DNA of 64,000 nucleotides, taken from Trachythela sp. YZ-2020 (Eukaryota; Cnidaria; Anthozoa; Malacalcyonacea; Clavulariidae). The stretch is from positions 1 through 64,000 of the forward strand of contig JADLSH010000324.1 of NCBI GenBank assembly GCA_016169945.1, read 5' to 3'. The notes beneath the pieces are model-generated. The model was not told the DNA's origin. It did no database searches and saw nothing but the letters and a program-made list of their open reading frames with translations. Shown one piece after another: positions 48,353 to 61,800 of the stretch (its first letter is position 1; each line of letters begins with the position of its first letter). The position numbers and the translations under genes are program-made.

Positions 48353-51300
48353 TTAGGAAACAAAATGACGTGATAAAGGTGAGATAATGTACATCTTGTC
48401 CTTATGTTCATTTTCTTCGATTGCCATTGCACATTTGGTCGAAATGCGTTGAACTGGTAAAAATCGCGAAGACCCAACCGGTAGTTTATCCTCCATGCTT
48501 GCCACACACAAAGGGTTTAAGTTGAAGCTTGTGTCGTCGACTGTTTGATGCCACGTTACACATGCAAAGTAGAACATGATAAATTCCCCACCAAAGTTCA
48601 GCGAGTGAGAAAAATAAAAATCTATCATTCCAAACGACATAGCGTTGCGTGTTTGATCAATGTCACCGTCTAATCCCGGCCATGCTGCTAAAATCCCTGT
48701 TGATCGTTTACTTCTGTAAGCCGCCTTTGAACCAAACTGTTGGTTGAATATTTCGATGGTACTATATTTATAAATAGTTCTGCTTAGATGTTCAATTAAA
48801 ATATTCTTCCCTGGAAACATTGTACTGTACACTTTAAACAGAAGAGCTAAATCGTCATTATCAACACTTCTTTCTTTGTAACAAAGGGGAAGTTTTATAG
48901 CAGAAGTATTTTTCCAATTAATCGTATTCAGTGGTGCCACGTCGATATTGAAGAAGTTGAGGAGTTCCGATAGTGTGAAAGCTGAATAACCATTTGTGGC
49001 ATCATTTTTTACTAAAGTGACAACATCTTCAAAGTATGGGTGTAAATCTTTGTCTAGCGTCATATTATCAAGGAACCGCAGTGTTGTTAACTTTCGCATA
49101 AGTTGCAGCTCAATGGACCAGTTGTTCGTTGTGAAGCTTCCCAGAATACCATTATAGCGCTCAAAGCTGAAGCACCAAAATGAGTGGATAGGTCCATAAT
49201 CTCGAATGATATCTTTCAAATGGCAGTGCAAATGCATATTTGGTGTACAAAAGTTATCACCATATAGCTTTTGACATTCTGTACCGAACTTCAACAGCAA
49301 AAAATGTGATCGTATAATGTCGTCGTTGGATAAAATTGGTTTGCACAAATATTTACACGCCAATACAAACGACTGCCAGCATTGAAAATGTTGTTCCGGT
49401 AAAACGTCTTTTAGGGCATATAAGGAGTATACGAGCGTCCAATTTTTCCATTGTTCTGCAGTGTAGGAACCGTAATTTGAAGAAATGACCTTTGGAAGTC
49501 TTCCGATATCAACAGGTACCTCGAGTCCATCTATCCTTTCTTCTAATGTTTCAAGATTTTTTTTGTTCAGAATTCCTTCTGCTACCCAGTTTTTAGAAAT
49601 ATATTTTGCGGTACCAAGATACTCGAGTTTTAACAGTTCACTGTAATAGTTTATTCCATACTTTCTGGACAACTTCTCCGCATCTTTTTTTTGTCTTGCA
49701 TTGCGATATTCTGCTTGCTTGACGCCTGTGCTCGTTACTTTTACGTTTTTGCCAGTTTTCTTCGTCAAATCCTGAATAATTTGTCTTTTCACCAAAACCA
49801 CCTGGAAACTTTTTGAGACACCGTGAGCATCCTAATTCTGCACTGTGGCCTTTGAACCCACACAGCTTTCTCGATGCTGGTATGTCTGAGGAGGTGCACA
49901 GCAAGGCTACTTTAAATATAAGTGGTATTGTGCTAAGACTAGATAACAAGCGAACTCCTTTCCACAGTGCTTTCAATTCTTCCACGAGAGGTTTCAGGAA
50001 AGAATTTAGATTCTTCGGTTCCTTCCCCATAGCAGGAATGATGCCAACCACTAAAACATTTTCCCATTTGAAACGTTCAGCACGAGGTAAATTAAGTAAA
50101 ACTAAGTAGAGTACGCCAACAGAATAATCCTTCCTGTGTTTCATTGGCTGAAAGAAGTCAAAGTTCAGCATTAATCCATAATTTCTGGGAGCGTTTAAGA
50201 AATCAATACCGTTATATTTTTGGAAGTCTTTCCAAAGCTGACCATCAAAAATATCTGTCATTTGTTCGGAATCCAAATGCCCCCTTTTTCTCCATTCTTC
50301 GCATCTTTCTGGAAAGCCAGGCTTTTGAAGTAACTTCTCCAAAGAATTTAAAACACTTGAATAACAGTAATAATAAATTGGATAATACTTAACAACATTG
50401 TTTTTCAAAACAACTCTTTTTACCAATTGTCCGTTACAGATATTCATTTTCCCACGTAAATAATGCTTGCTTGAGCATCTTTTCACAACGTGTCGACCAT
50501 CCACATCACGAACACATTCACTATATTCATAACATGCAGTGCATTTCGGACAAACAACATACTTGCTAAAATTATCGCGATCTAAAACGAGAAACTGGCG
50601 AACCATGTACAACGAGGTCGGAAAAATTGCTATCAGTTCGGTCAAAAGCTCACCAGTTACATGGATATTCAAAACCTTAAGGAACTGTAAAAGGAAACGC
50701 AACAACCATGCAAGCCCATTGTCACTTACGTGACAAACACCTTGCCAGATTAGAATAAAATATAACAACCATTGAAGAATGGAGTTGGCGACCTGTACTT
50801 TTCTTCGCTTCGGTTCAGGATCTGGAAGAGGTTTGTTGGAAGAGATGTCTTGATCCAATAGCTGCTCTGATATCTCAGGCCAAATTTCATCATCAGTATT
50901 GTCATCTTCTGACAATTCAGTATTGTCGTCTTCCGACAATTCACCACCTGCGTCATCGTTACTATCATCTGAACAAATATCACTATCGGCGTCCTACATA
51001 TTTAAAGAGTGACAAGAACAACATATTAATAACTTGCCACATGTTGGAATACACATGCATGGGTCCATGCAGAGTTGGTAGTTTGGAGACTCGATTCGGC
51101 TTATCTCTGTTGGTCTAGAGCTGTCTTGAAATAGGCAAAAATGCTGTCACAATCAAATAATTATGGCTTGTTTCATACGTCGCACAACCCGACAACCGTC
51201 GAAATTACTTGAGACAAATTTAATAACACGAATTAAATGAATGAATGCATGAAACGACTAAGGCATAACTTTCTCCAGGCCTAAATTGCCCCAGTCAAGA

Positions 51301-51678
51301 ATGGATTACTTTTATTATTCGGGCACAAAATAGAATATACATGTAGCCAACGAGAACCACATTTTGCACAAACATATATAATGAGTTTTATTGTACTTCC
51401 ATCGAGTCTCCACACCACTAGCTATGATGAATAAATTTCCTCGAATTTCGCACACAGTTAAATATAACTTACACTTACTGTAGAACACGTCCTAGTTCTA
51501 CTGAAATTATATTTCTGAATATTAATTGATTATTAGATTAAAAGAGCTAATCAATGAATAGTTTAGTATTATACACTCAGTTTGTTACTTTGCTGAATTG
51601 CCCACGGGTATAATAAATAATATAGTTTCAATGTCAATCAACCATTCTCTGTTGAGTAAAATGAAATGGGAATGTCGT

Positions 51679-51976
51679 CAGTGGCAGACACTTCGCGAAA
51701 TATTGGTGGTGCAAACTTAGTCATCTTACATTTGAGTACATTGCTTTAAGAGGAAAATATATCTCTGGGTTATGCAATGTTGATTCAATTTTTGTATCGT
51801 TTATTATATGTTTTTTAGACAGGATGTTTCGGACCAACTCGGACCGAATTAAGTAGTGTATTTTTACAATTTAGGACCGACATTTTTGGAAAATTCACAA
51901 TTGATGGGGGGGTGTCACCCCCCCCCCCTCCCACACCACCCCTAATGTGCGACCCTGCCTCTAGTGTCCGCCACTA
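51679..51976. mobile_element. 298-bp hAT-like MITE
   Basis: The left end is CAGTGGCAGACACT and the right end AGTGTCCGCCACTA, inverted with two mismatches. The flanking 8-mers AATGTCGT (51671-51678) and AATGTGGT (51977-51984) match at seven of eight positions, the 8-bp target duplication expected of hAT elements. The interior has a poly-G/poly-C palindrome (GGGGGGGTGTCACCCCCCC). It sits in intron 2 of the transposase gene. Confidence 0.7.
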
Positions 51977-52480
51977 AATGTGGTTATGGTATGCATATTT
52001 TCATTGAATGTATTATACGGTACTTTACATTCCGTTTAGATTCAGCTTAGTACACAATGTAGGTAGGCTTCAAATGTTTCAGGAAGGACATGTCATTCTG
52101 CCTTATCAGGTTGATTCTGGAATGGCAGAGTATGGTAATAAAATGTATACCTCCGCCCGTCACAGGTTTTGGCCAAAAATTTACTCAACTCATTAAAAGT
52201 CCCAGTATGTCTTTTTGTGCAATCAGTGTTTCACTAGTCTTGTAGAGGGAATATAGTATGGGTAGTTATTCCGTTATTATAGTTATATATATTATAATCT
52301 TGGTTATCACCTGCTATGCCCTTGGGATCAGAGTCTAAGACTAACATATATTTAATGCTGAATACAGGAGAAGTTTTTAGGAAACTGATAATTTGGTGAG
52401 TATAATGTACTGTAGCAGTGATTTTAAGGCTTGGTTATAGAGGATGAAAGAACCAGGTAGAAATGGAATTAATGTATGTA

Positions 52481-52543
52481 ATACATAGTACAACTCCTTC
52501 ACTCTCGGTTGATGACTTGCACTCTCGGTTGATGACTTGTAGT
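52481..52543. repeat. Short tandem duplication in transposase intron
   Basis: ACTCTCGGTTGATGACTTG occurs twice in direct tandem at about 52500-52540. Low complexity is absent, so this is a simple local duplication. Confidence 0.6.
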
Positions 52544-52891
52544 CTTTCATGTGAGTCAAATATTCCTACCCCCACAATCGAAATAAAAGTCAATTTCCCG
52601 AAGTAGAGGGTGAACATCTAACATTGATAGGTGCATAAAAGTAATAGTAAACTAGGCAGGTAAAAACTAATTGGAACTACAATACAAAGGCTAGCTAGGT
52701 TCCTGTCAAGGCTGAATTTCAAATTGGGTAGCTCAATAGGAGCTGAAATGTTACCAGGATTTTATTATTGGCTGGGCTGAAATTTCAGCTCGGTTTACTG
52801 GGATAAAACTGAGCCTGGGCTGAAAATCATCGATGAATGTGCAAGCATACAATAATTTTTAGTTGAAATTCAAACCCAGCACCCATCACCC

Positions 52892-53270
52892 TAGCCTGCG
52901 TAGCTGGCGGTTTTAAGTGGTTGAGGCAAAGGTAGTTTTGAGGCGAGCGCAGAGCCTAAAAACTACCTTCACCTTAACCCCCAACCCCTTACTGTCGTTG
53001 CAATGGAAGTGTTGCAAACATATTACATCAATTCATTACATAAGTTGATCAATACATTTGCTCAAAAAATTCTCAACTTCCTGTTTACTAGCATACTTTT
53101 TCCCAATTGGTCAATCAGTCACTGAAATGAGACGCCATTGGTCGATTCACACACAGGAAGTTGATCAATTTTTCAACGAATGAATTGGTCAATTCTAAGT
53201 AATGAATTGATGCAATATTTCAGGAACACTTCCATTGCAACGACAGTAAAACTGCCAGCTACACAGGCTA
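52892..53270. mobile_element. 379-bp MITE with TAGCCTG-GTAGCTGGC ends
   Basis: The terminal inverted repeats TAGCCTGCGTAGCTGGCGG and its near-complement (CTGCCAGCTACACAGGCTA) flank a second inverted pair, ACTGTCGTTGCAATGGAAGT and its complement. Between them lie further opposed TTGATCAAT-like blocks. No coding frame. It lies in intron 2 of the transposase gene, just upstream of its last exon's acceptor side. Confidence 0.7.
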
Positions 53271-54114
53271 CCGTAACCCCTTCTCATTACCATTCCATTA
53301 TTTCATGAATTGGTAAAATTTGTAATTTACAAGACTCTTTTTTTCTGCATCTCACTCGATGGAAATTATACCATCCACCTAAACCTTCTACAAAATTTGT
53401 AATTGTTGATGTGTCAAATATTGATTGTTTAAACATACTTACATGTTCAGCTCCAGAATTGCCTGGCATATTTGTGTCAGAAATAGTCTTATCACAAGCT
53501 ACATGGGACACATCTACAAGAAAATTTATATACTCATAAGACATAAATCATCTGGTACGAGCATGCTATTGCAGCATAAGATGCTGGAAACAATTGATAT
53601 CAATAATAAGTCGATATATCCAATTCGCTGAATATCCATGTGGTTAAGTGATTTACTATTAAATGTAGAATTGGAATGTTTTAATGTAAGTTGCATGTTT
53701 TCAAGGCATTCATGTTAAGGAATTTATATACCCGGAAAGTAGCAACTGTCAAAACCAGTTTCCCCATCTGTGTCGGACGAAGAAGTCGAAGAATCTCTTT
53801 TATTCAATCTCTGCTTTAGTTGACGAGATTGATCCAAAGCCATATGACGCCGGAATGTTTTTTCTGAAACGCTTTGCTTGCAGTGGTCGCAAAAAACGTA
53901 TTTCCCAACCTTATTCATATCGCCGGTATCTTTAAATATTTACGAAGCGTATTAAAGAATAAATTGGTGAAATATAAAGCGTTTCACTTCTAAATTAAAC
54001 GAGTAGAAATGTAGAATCACAGCGAACTTGCATGTGGTGGAACACAATCTCAAATCTGTGACAAATGTATCGAATATCATCATGTTTATTGGTTACCATG
54101 ACTACAAATAAGAT

Positions 54115-54479
54115 TATCTTTAATTCCTTTAATATTGTCGCAATAAAGAGAATTAATGAAGCTGTCGGCTTTTGACTTCCTTTAAATTCAAATTAAAGGT
54201 GGTTAAATTCCATTACTCTCTTTAATCAAATTTAAAACACGCATTAAAGGTGACTAAAGCAAGCATGGTTTAAAGTCGGTTTTATGCTGCTTTAAAAGCC
54301 AGACTAAGTTTAACTAAATCCATAGGTAATACAAAACCCGTCTTTTGGTCTTACTAAATGTGATTAAATGTATTTTTTTATTTAATCACATTTAAGCAAC
54401 ATATTAAAGGTGTAAACAGACATTTAATATCTTTAGTGTTCTTATTAAAGCTAATTAATGACGCGCTTTTCGTCCTGTG
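54115..54479. repeat. Right subterminal motif array and terminal inverted repeat
   Basis: From about 54117 to 54460 the TTAAAG/CTTTAAT/ATTAAA core again recurs every 15-25 bp in both orientations, mirroring the left end. The last 17 bp (GCGCTTTTCGTCCTGTG, 54463-54479) are the exact complement of the left terminus. The array begins about 200 bp upstream of the transposase start codon (53918), so it also lies where the transposase promoter would be. This would allow self-regulation if the transposase or its partner binds it. Confidence 0.7.
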
Positions 54480-54825
54480 TATAACCATATAACCATATAA
54501 CCACATAACCATATAACCATATAACCATATAACCATTAAACCATATAACAGCATAACCACATAACCACATTACCGCAAAACCCCATAACCATATAACCAT
54601 TAAACCATATAACCATATAACCATATAACTATATAACCATATAACCATATAACCACATAGCCATTAAACAATATAACAATACAACCATATAACCATATAA
54701 CAATATAACCATATAACCATATAACAACATAACCATATAACCATTAAACCATATAACCACACAACCACTAAACCACATAACCACATAACCATATAACCAT
54801 ATAATCATATAACAATATATACATA
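54480..54825. repeat. (ATAACCAT)n minisatellite, left block
   Basis: An 8-bp unit ATAACCAT and close variants (ATAACCAC, TTAAACCAT, ATAACAAT) repeat without interruption from the right end of the transposon to the retrotransposon fragment. The plus strand is almost free of G. Confidence 0.95.
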
Positions 54826-55819
54826 TAAACGTTAACGACCTTGAAGACTGTATTCCTAACTATTTTCAGATTAATACGCATAAATACGCTGATGATTGCA
54901 CTCAGGATGAGGCAATCTCATATTGCTCTACTAGTAACATGCAAATGGTGCTTGATTTAATGAATGACTGGGCCTTCAGAAATAAGATGGAACTTAACGC
55001 AAAAAAGACTAAAGATATGTGGATCTGTTTTAAAGAAGGTATTCCCGAACCACCTTTACTTACGATTGGTAATGATGTGATTGAAAGAGTTAAATCGTTT
55101 AAGCTGCTGGGCCTTTGGTGTAATAATACCCTTAAATGGAACACACATGTCGAAGAAATTACAAGAAAGGCAAGCAAACGTTTATTCCACCTTCGGGAAT
55201 GTCGTCGAGCTAATCTACCGACAGAAGTAGGTCTAACCTGTTACCTCTCCAAAATCAGACCGGTATTGGAATACGCGTCCCCAATATGGAGTGGATTACC
55301 ACAATACTTAATAGATGAGGTGGAGAATATCCAAACTAGAAGTCAAAAAATACTTGCCCTGCCGTTCGACCTACTTCAGTCTCTTGAAGAACGTCGTAAT
55401 ATGCTCGCCATTCGTGAATATAAGAAAATTATTGATGATGAAACGCATCCATGCAGAAAATATATACCAGATATCGTGACGAAAAAATATGATCTAAGAA
55501 CAGTAAATACTCTCCCACAATTTTTCTCACATACTAAAAGGCACAAACTCTCGTTTATCCCAAGAACAAATGCGTTATTATAATCTAAATTTTATACTCT
55601 TTTTGCTCTTAACATTTTTACTATATTTGTCATAATAAATTTTACTCAACTGCCAAATTTAACTTGTGGCAATTTTGGCAGTATATACATATACTGTATA
55701 TAACATATACTATACTTAACACAATGTACATATACTTGTATCAACTTTATAAACTGTAAATCCATTGTAATTTTATACTAAAGATGGATATCAATAAATT
55801 ATTATTATTATTATTATTA
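54826..55819 (+). pseudogene. 5'-truncated non-LTR retrotransposon (RT C-terminus and 3' end)
   Basis: The frame is open from about 54829 (NVNDLEDC) and contains the polymerase active site KYADDCT near 54886-54906, followed by MDLNAKKTKDM-like thumb sequence (NKMELNAKKTKDMWI), FKLLGLW, LKWNTHVEEI, KASKRLFHLR, IRPVLEYASPIW and IQTRSQKILALPF, ending at 55583. This is the usual C-terminal half of a CR1/L2/RTE-like reverse transcriptase. The 3' region ends in ATCAATAAATTATTATTATTATTATTAT, an ATT microsatellite tail (55785-55819) typical of non-LTR 3' ends. The element is cut at its 5' end within the palm domain, consistent with incomplete reverse transcription into the ATAACCAT array. The coding part that remains has no internal stop, so the insertion is fairly young. 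Confidence 0.8.
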
Positions 55820-58800
55820 TATAACCACATAACCATATAACCATTAAACCATACAACCACACAACCACTAAACCACATAACCATGTGACAACATAACCAC
55901 ATAGCCACATAACCACATAACCACGCAACAACATAAGCACATTACCACATAACCCCATAACCATATAACCATTAAACTATATAACCAAATAACCATATAA
56001 CCATATAACCATATAACCACATAACCACATAACCATATACCCATATAACCACATAACCACATAAACATATAACCACATAACCACATAACCACATAAACAC
56101 TAAACCACATAACCATGTGACAACATAACCACATAACCACGTAACCACATAACCACATAACAACATAACCACATAGCCACATTACCGCATAACCCCATAA
56201 CCATATAACCATTAAACCATATAACCATATAACCATATAACCATATAACTATATAACCATATAACCATATAACCATATAACCATATAATCATATAACCAT
56301 ATAACAATACAACCATATAACCATATAACCATATAACCATATAACCATATAACCATATAACCATATAACCATATAACCATATAACAACATAACCATATAA
56401 CCATTAAACCATATAACCACACAACCACTAAACCACATAACCACATAACCATATAACCATATAACCATATAACCATATAACCATATAACCATATAACCAT
56501 ATAACCATATAACCATATAAACATATAACCACATAACCATATAACCATTAAACCATATAACCACACAACAACTAAACCACATAACCATGTAACAACATAA
56601 CCACATAGCCACATAACCACATAACCATATAACCATTAAACCATATAACCACATAACCACATAACTATAAAACCACATAACCACATAACCTTATAACGAC
56701 ATAACCATATAACCATATAACCACATAAACATATAACCACATAACCACATAACCATTAAACCACATAACCATATGACAACATAACCACATAGCCACGTAA
56801 CCACATAACAGCATAACCACATAACCACATTACCGCAAAACCCCATAACCATATAACCATTAAACCATATAACCATATAACCATATAACTATATAACCAT
56901 ATAACCATATAACCACATAGCCATTAAACAATATAACCACACAACCACTAAACCACATAACCACATAACCATATAACCATATAACCATATAACCATATAA
57001 CCATATAACCATATAACCATATAACCATATAACCATATAACCATATAACCATATAACCATATAACCATATAACCATATAACCATATAACCATATAACCAT
57101 ATAACCATATAACCACATAACCATATAACCATTAAACCATACAACCACACAACCACTAAACCACATAACCATGTAACAATATAACCACATAGCCACATAA
57201 CTACATAAACACATAACAAAATAAGCACATTGCCACATAACCCCATAACCATATAACCATTAAACTATATAACCATATAACCATATAACCACATAACCAC
57301 ATAACCACATAATCACATAACCACATGACCATTAAACCATTAAATCAAATAACCACGCAACTACTATTTACATAGCCACATAACCATATAACCATATAAC
57401 CACATAACCAATAAACCATTAAACCAAATAACCACATAACCATATAACCATATAACCATATAACCATATAACCATATAACCATATAACCATATAACCATA
57501 TAACCATATAACCATATAACCATATAACCATATAACCATATAACCATATAACCATATAACCACATAACCATATAACCCTTAAGCCATTAAACCATATAAC
57601 CACATAGCCATTAAACCACATAAGCACATAACCGTTATACCATATAACCATATAACCACATAACCATATAACCATATAACCACATAACCATATAACCATT
57701 AAACCATATAACCACATAACCATATAACCATATAATCACATAACCACGTAACCACATAACCATATAACCACATAACCACATAACCACATAACTATATAAC
57801 CACATAACCACATAACCATTAAACCACATAACCACATATAACCATATAACCATATAACGACATAACCATATAACCACATAACCATTAAACCACATAACCA
57901 TATAACCAGTAAACCATATAACCACATAACCATTAAACCATATAACCATATAACCATATAACCATATAACCATATAACCATATAACCATATAACCATATA
58001 ACCATATAACCATATAACCATATAACCATATAACCATATAACCATATAACCATATAACCATATAACCATATAACCATATAACCATATAACCATATAACCA
58101 TATAACCATATAACCATATAACCATATAACCATATAACCATATAACCATAACCATATAACACCATATAACCACATAACCATATAACCACATAACCATATA
58201 ACCATATAACCATATAACCACATAACCACATAACCATATAACCATATAACCATATAACCATAAAACCATATAACCACATAAGCATATAACCATTAAACCA
58301 TGTAACCACATAACCACATAACCTCATAACCATAACCACATAACCACATAACCACATAACCACATAACCATATAACCATTAAACCATATAACCATATAAC
58401 CATATAACCATATAACCATATAACCATATAACCATATAACCATATAACCATATAACCATATAACTATATAACCACATAACCATATAACCACATAACCATA
58501 TAACCACATAGCAACATAACCACATAACCATATAACCACATAACCATATAACCATTAAACCATATAGCCACATAACCACATAACCACATAACCATATAAA
58601 CATATAACTACATAACAATATAACCATATAACCATATAACCATATAACCATATAACCATATAACCATATAACCATATAACCATATAACCATATAACCACA
58701 TAACCACATAACCACATAACCACATAACCACATAACCATATAACCACATAACCATATAACCATATAACCATATAACCATATAACCATATAACCATATAAC

Positions 58801-61800
58801 CATATAACCATATAACCATATAACCACATAAACATATAACCACATAACCACATAACCACATAACCATTAAACCACATAACCATGTAACAACATAACCACA
58901 TAGCCACGTAACCACATAACCACATAACCACATAACCACATAACCACATAACCACATAACCACATAACCACATAACCACATAACCACATAACCACATAAC
59001 CACATAACCACATAACCATATAAAATAACATAACCATATAACCATATAACCATTAAACCATATAACCACATAACCATATAACCATTAAACCATTAAACCA
59101 TATAACCATATAACCATATAACCATATAACCATATAACCATATAACCATATAACCATATAACCATATAACCATATAACCATATAACCATATAACCATATA
59201 ACCATATAACCATATAACCATATAACCACATAACCATATAACCATTAAACCATATAACCATATAACCATATAACCATATAACCATATAACCATATAACCA
59301 TATAACCATATAACCATAACCATATAACCACATAACCACATAACCATGTAACAACATAACCACATAGCCACATAACCACATAAACACATAACAACATAAG
59401 CACATTGCCACATAACCCCATGACCATATAACCATTAAACTATATAACCATATAACAATATAACCACATAACCACATAACCACATAACCACATAACCACA
59501 TAACCATATAACCATATAACCATATAACCACATAACCACATAACCATTAAACCATATAACCGCATAACCATATAACCATATAACCACATAACCACATAAC
59601 CATATAACCATATAACCATATAAACAACCATATAACCATATAACCATATAACCATATAACCATATAACCATATAACCATAACCACATAACCACATAACCA
59701 TATAACCATTAAACCATATAACCATATAACCATTAAACCATATAACCATATAACCATATAACATAACCACATAACCATATAACCATATAACCACATAACC
59801 ATATAACCATATAACCATTAAACCATATAACCACATAATCATATAACCATATAACCATATAACCATATAACCATATAACCATATAACCATATAACCATAT
59901 AACCATATAACCATATAACCATATAACCATATAACCACATAACCATATAACCATTAAACCATACAACCACACAACCACTAAACCACATAACCATGTAACA
60001 ATATAACCACATAGCCACATAACTACATAAACACATAACAAAATAAGCACATTGCCACATAACCATATAACCATTAAACTATATAACCATATAACCATAT
60101 AACCATATAACCACATAACCACATAACCACATAATCACATAACCACATGACCATTAAACCATTAAATCAAATAACCACGCAACTACTATTTACATAGCCA
60201 CATAACCATATAACCATATAACCATATAACCACATAACCACATAAACATATAACCATATAACAATTAAACCATATAACCACATAACCATAAAACCACGTA
60301 ACCACATAACCATATAACGACATAACCATATAACCATATAACCATATAACCACATAACCACATAAACATATAACCACATAACCACATAACCACATAACCA
60401 TTAAACCACATAACCATGTAACAACATAACCACATAACCACATAACCATATAACCACATAACCACATAACCATTAAACCACATAACCACATACCACATAA
60501 CCACACAACCACATAACCACATAACTATAAAACCACATAACCACATAACCATATAACGACATAACCATATAACCATATAACCATATAACCACATAACCAC
60601 ATAAACATATAACCACATAACCACATAACCATTAAACCACATAACCATGTAACAACATAACCACATAGCCACGTAACCACATAACCACATAACAACATAA
60701 CCACATTACCACATAAACATAACCATTAAACCACATAACCACATACCACATAACCACACAACCACATAACTATAAAACCACATAACCATATAACGACATA
60801 ACCATATAAACATATAACCATATAACCACATAACCACATAAACATATAACCACATAACCATTAAACCACATAACCATGTAACAACATAACCACATAGCCA
60901 CGTAACCACATAACCACATAACAACATAACCACATTACCGCAAAACCCCATAACCATGTAACCATATAAGCATTAAACCATATAACCATATAACCATATA
61001 ACCATATAACCATATAACCATATAACCATATAACCATATAACCATATAATCGTATAACCATATAACCATATAACCATTAAACCATACAACCACACAACCA
61101 CTAAACCACATAACCATGTAACAACATAACCACATAGCCACATAACCACATAAACACATAACAACATAAGCACATTGCCACATAACCCCATGACCATATA
61201 ACCATTAAACTATATAACCATATAACAATATAACCACATAACCACATAACCACATAACCACATAACCATATAACCATATAACCACATAACCATGTAACCA
61301 TTAAACCATTAAACCATATAACCACATAACTATTAAACCACTTAAGCACATAACCGTTAGACCATATAACCATATAACCACATAACCACATAACCATATA
61401 ACCATATAACCATTAAACCATATAACCACTTAACCATATAGCCACATAACCACATAACCACGTAACCACATAACCATATAATCATTAAATCATATAACCA
61501 CATAACCATTAAACCATATTACTATATAACCATGTAACCATATAACCATATTACCATATAACCTCATAACCATATAACCACATAACCACATAACCACATA
61601 ACTATAAAACCACATAACCACATAACCATATAACGACATAACCATATAACCATATAACCATATAACCACATAACCACATAACCACATAAACATATAACCA
61701 CATAACCACATAACCATTAAACCACATAACCACATAACAACATAACCACATTACCGCAAAACCCCATAACCATATAACCATATAACCATTAAACCATATA

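Larger units (their letters stand above)
50994..53442 (-). other. Long intron 2 of the transposase gene
   Basis: The interval between the GTAAGT donor at 53442 and the TGTAG acceptor at 50994 is phase 0 on both sides. It holds the hAT-like MITE, the 379-bp MITE and unassigned AT-rich sequence. The recurring short frames in it are not supported. Confidence 0.6.
48353..53918 (-). pseudogene. TNP2-like CACTA/EnSpm transposase, spliced, frameshifted
   Basis: Three exons join in phase: 53732-53918 (ATG; zinc-finger-like VFCDHCKQSV then FRRHM), 53443-53513 (VSHVACDKTIS, GTAAGT donor) and about 48353-50993, starting DADSDICSDD after a TGTAG acceptor. The large exon has an acidic stretch, Cys-rich VVCPKCTACYEY, and then TNP2-type (Transposase_21-like) motifs: FDFFQPM with a likely first catalytic Asp, YLVLLNLPRAERF, the NSFLKPLVEELKALW helix, GHSAELGCSRC (Cys pair), DIGRLPKVISSNYG, TAEQWKNWT, NMHLHCHLKD and FSFERYNG with a likely catalytic Glu. 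The frame shifts within 49638-49801. Near 49620, SELLKL runs directly into EYLGTAK, where the family normally has a segment containing an Asp-Pro-Met-His box, so the second catalytic Asp seems deleted. Minus-strand AATAAA lies at 48287-48292. The copy is probably inactive but could have been the mobiliser. Confidence 0.8.
30528..54479. mobile_element. Giant CACTA/EnSpm-like DNA transposon with kinase cargo
   Basis: The left end begins CACAGGACGAAAAGCGC (30528-30544) and the right end is its exact complement (54463-54479). The 23,952-bp interval starts inside a satellite unit and ends against the ATAACCAT array. Both ends carry about 360 bp of closely spaced TTAAAG/TTTAAT-like subterminal motifs, a known layout for CACTA elements. 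Inside is a minus-strand gene with TNP2-like transposase motifs (48353-53918), a minus-strand accessory gene (32156-37044) and a plus-strand kinase gene (37603-47410). CACTA elements normally make 3-bp target duplications, but the flanks here read TAG on the left and TAT on the right. The element has collected several MITEs and a SINE-like insertion. Element class is well supported by termini plus transposase. That the two termini belong to one original insertion is an inference. Confidence 0.75.
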
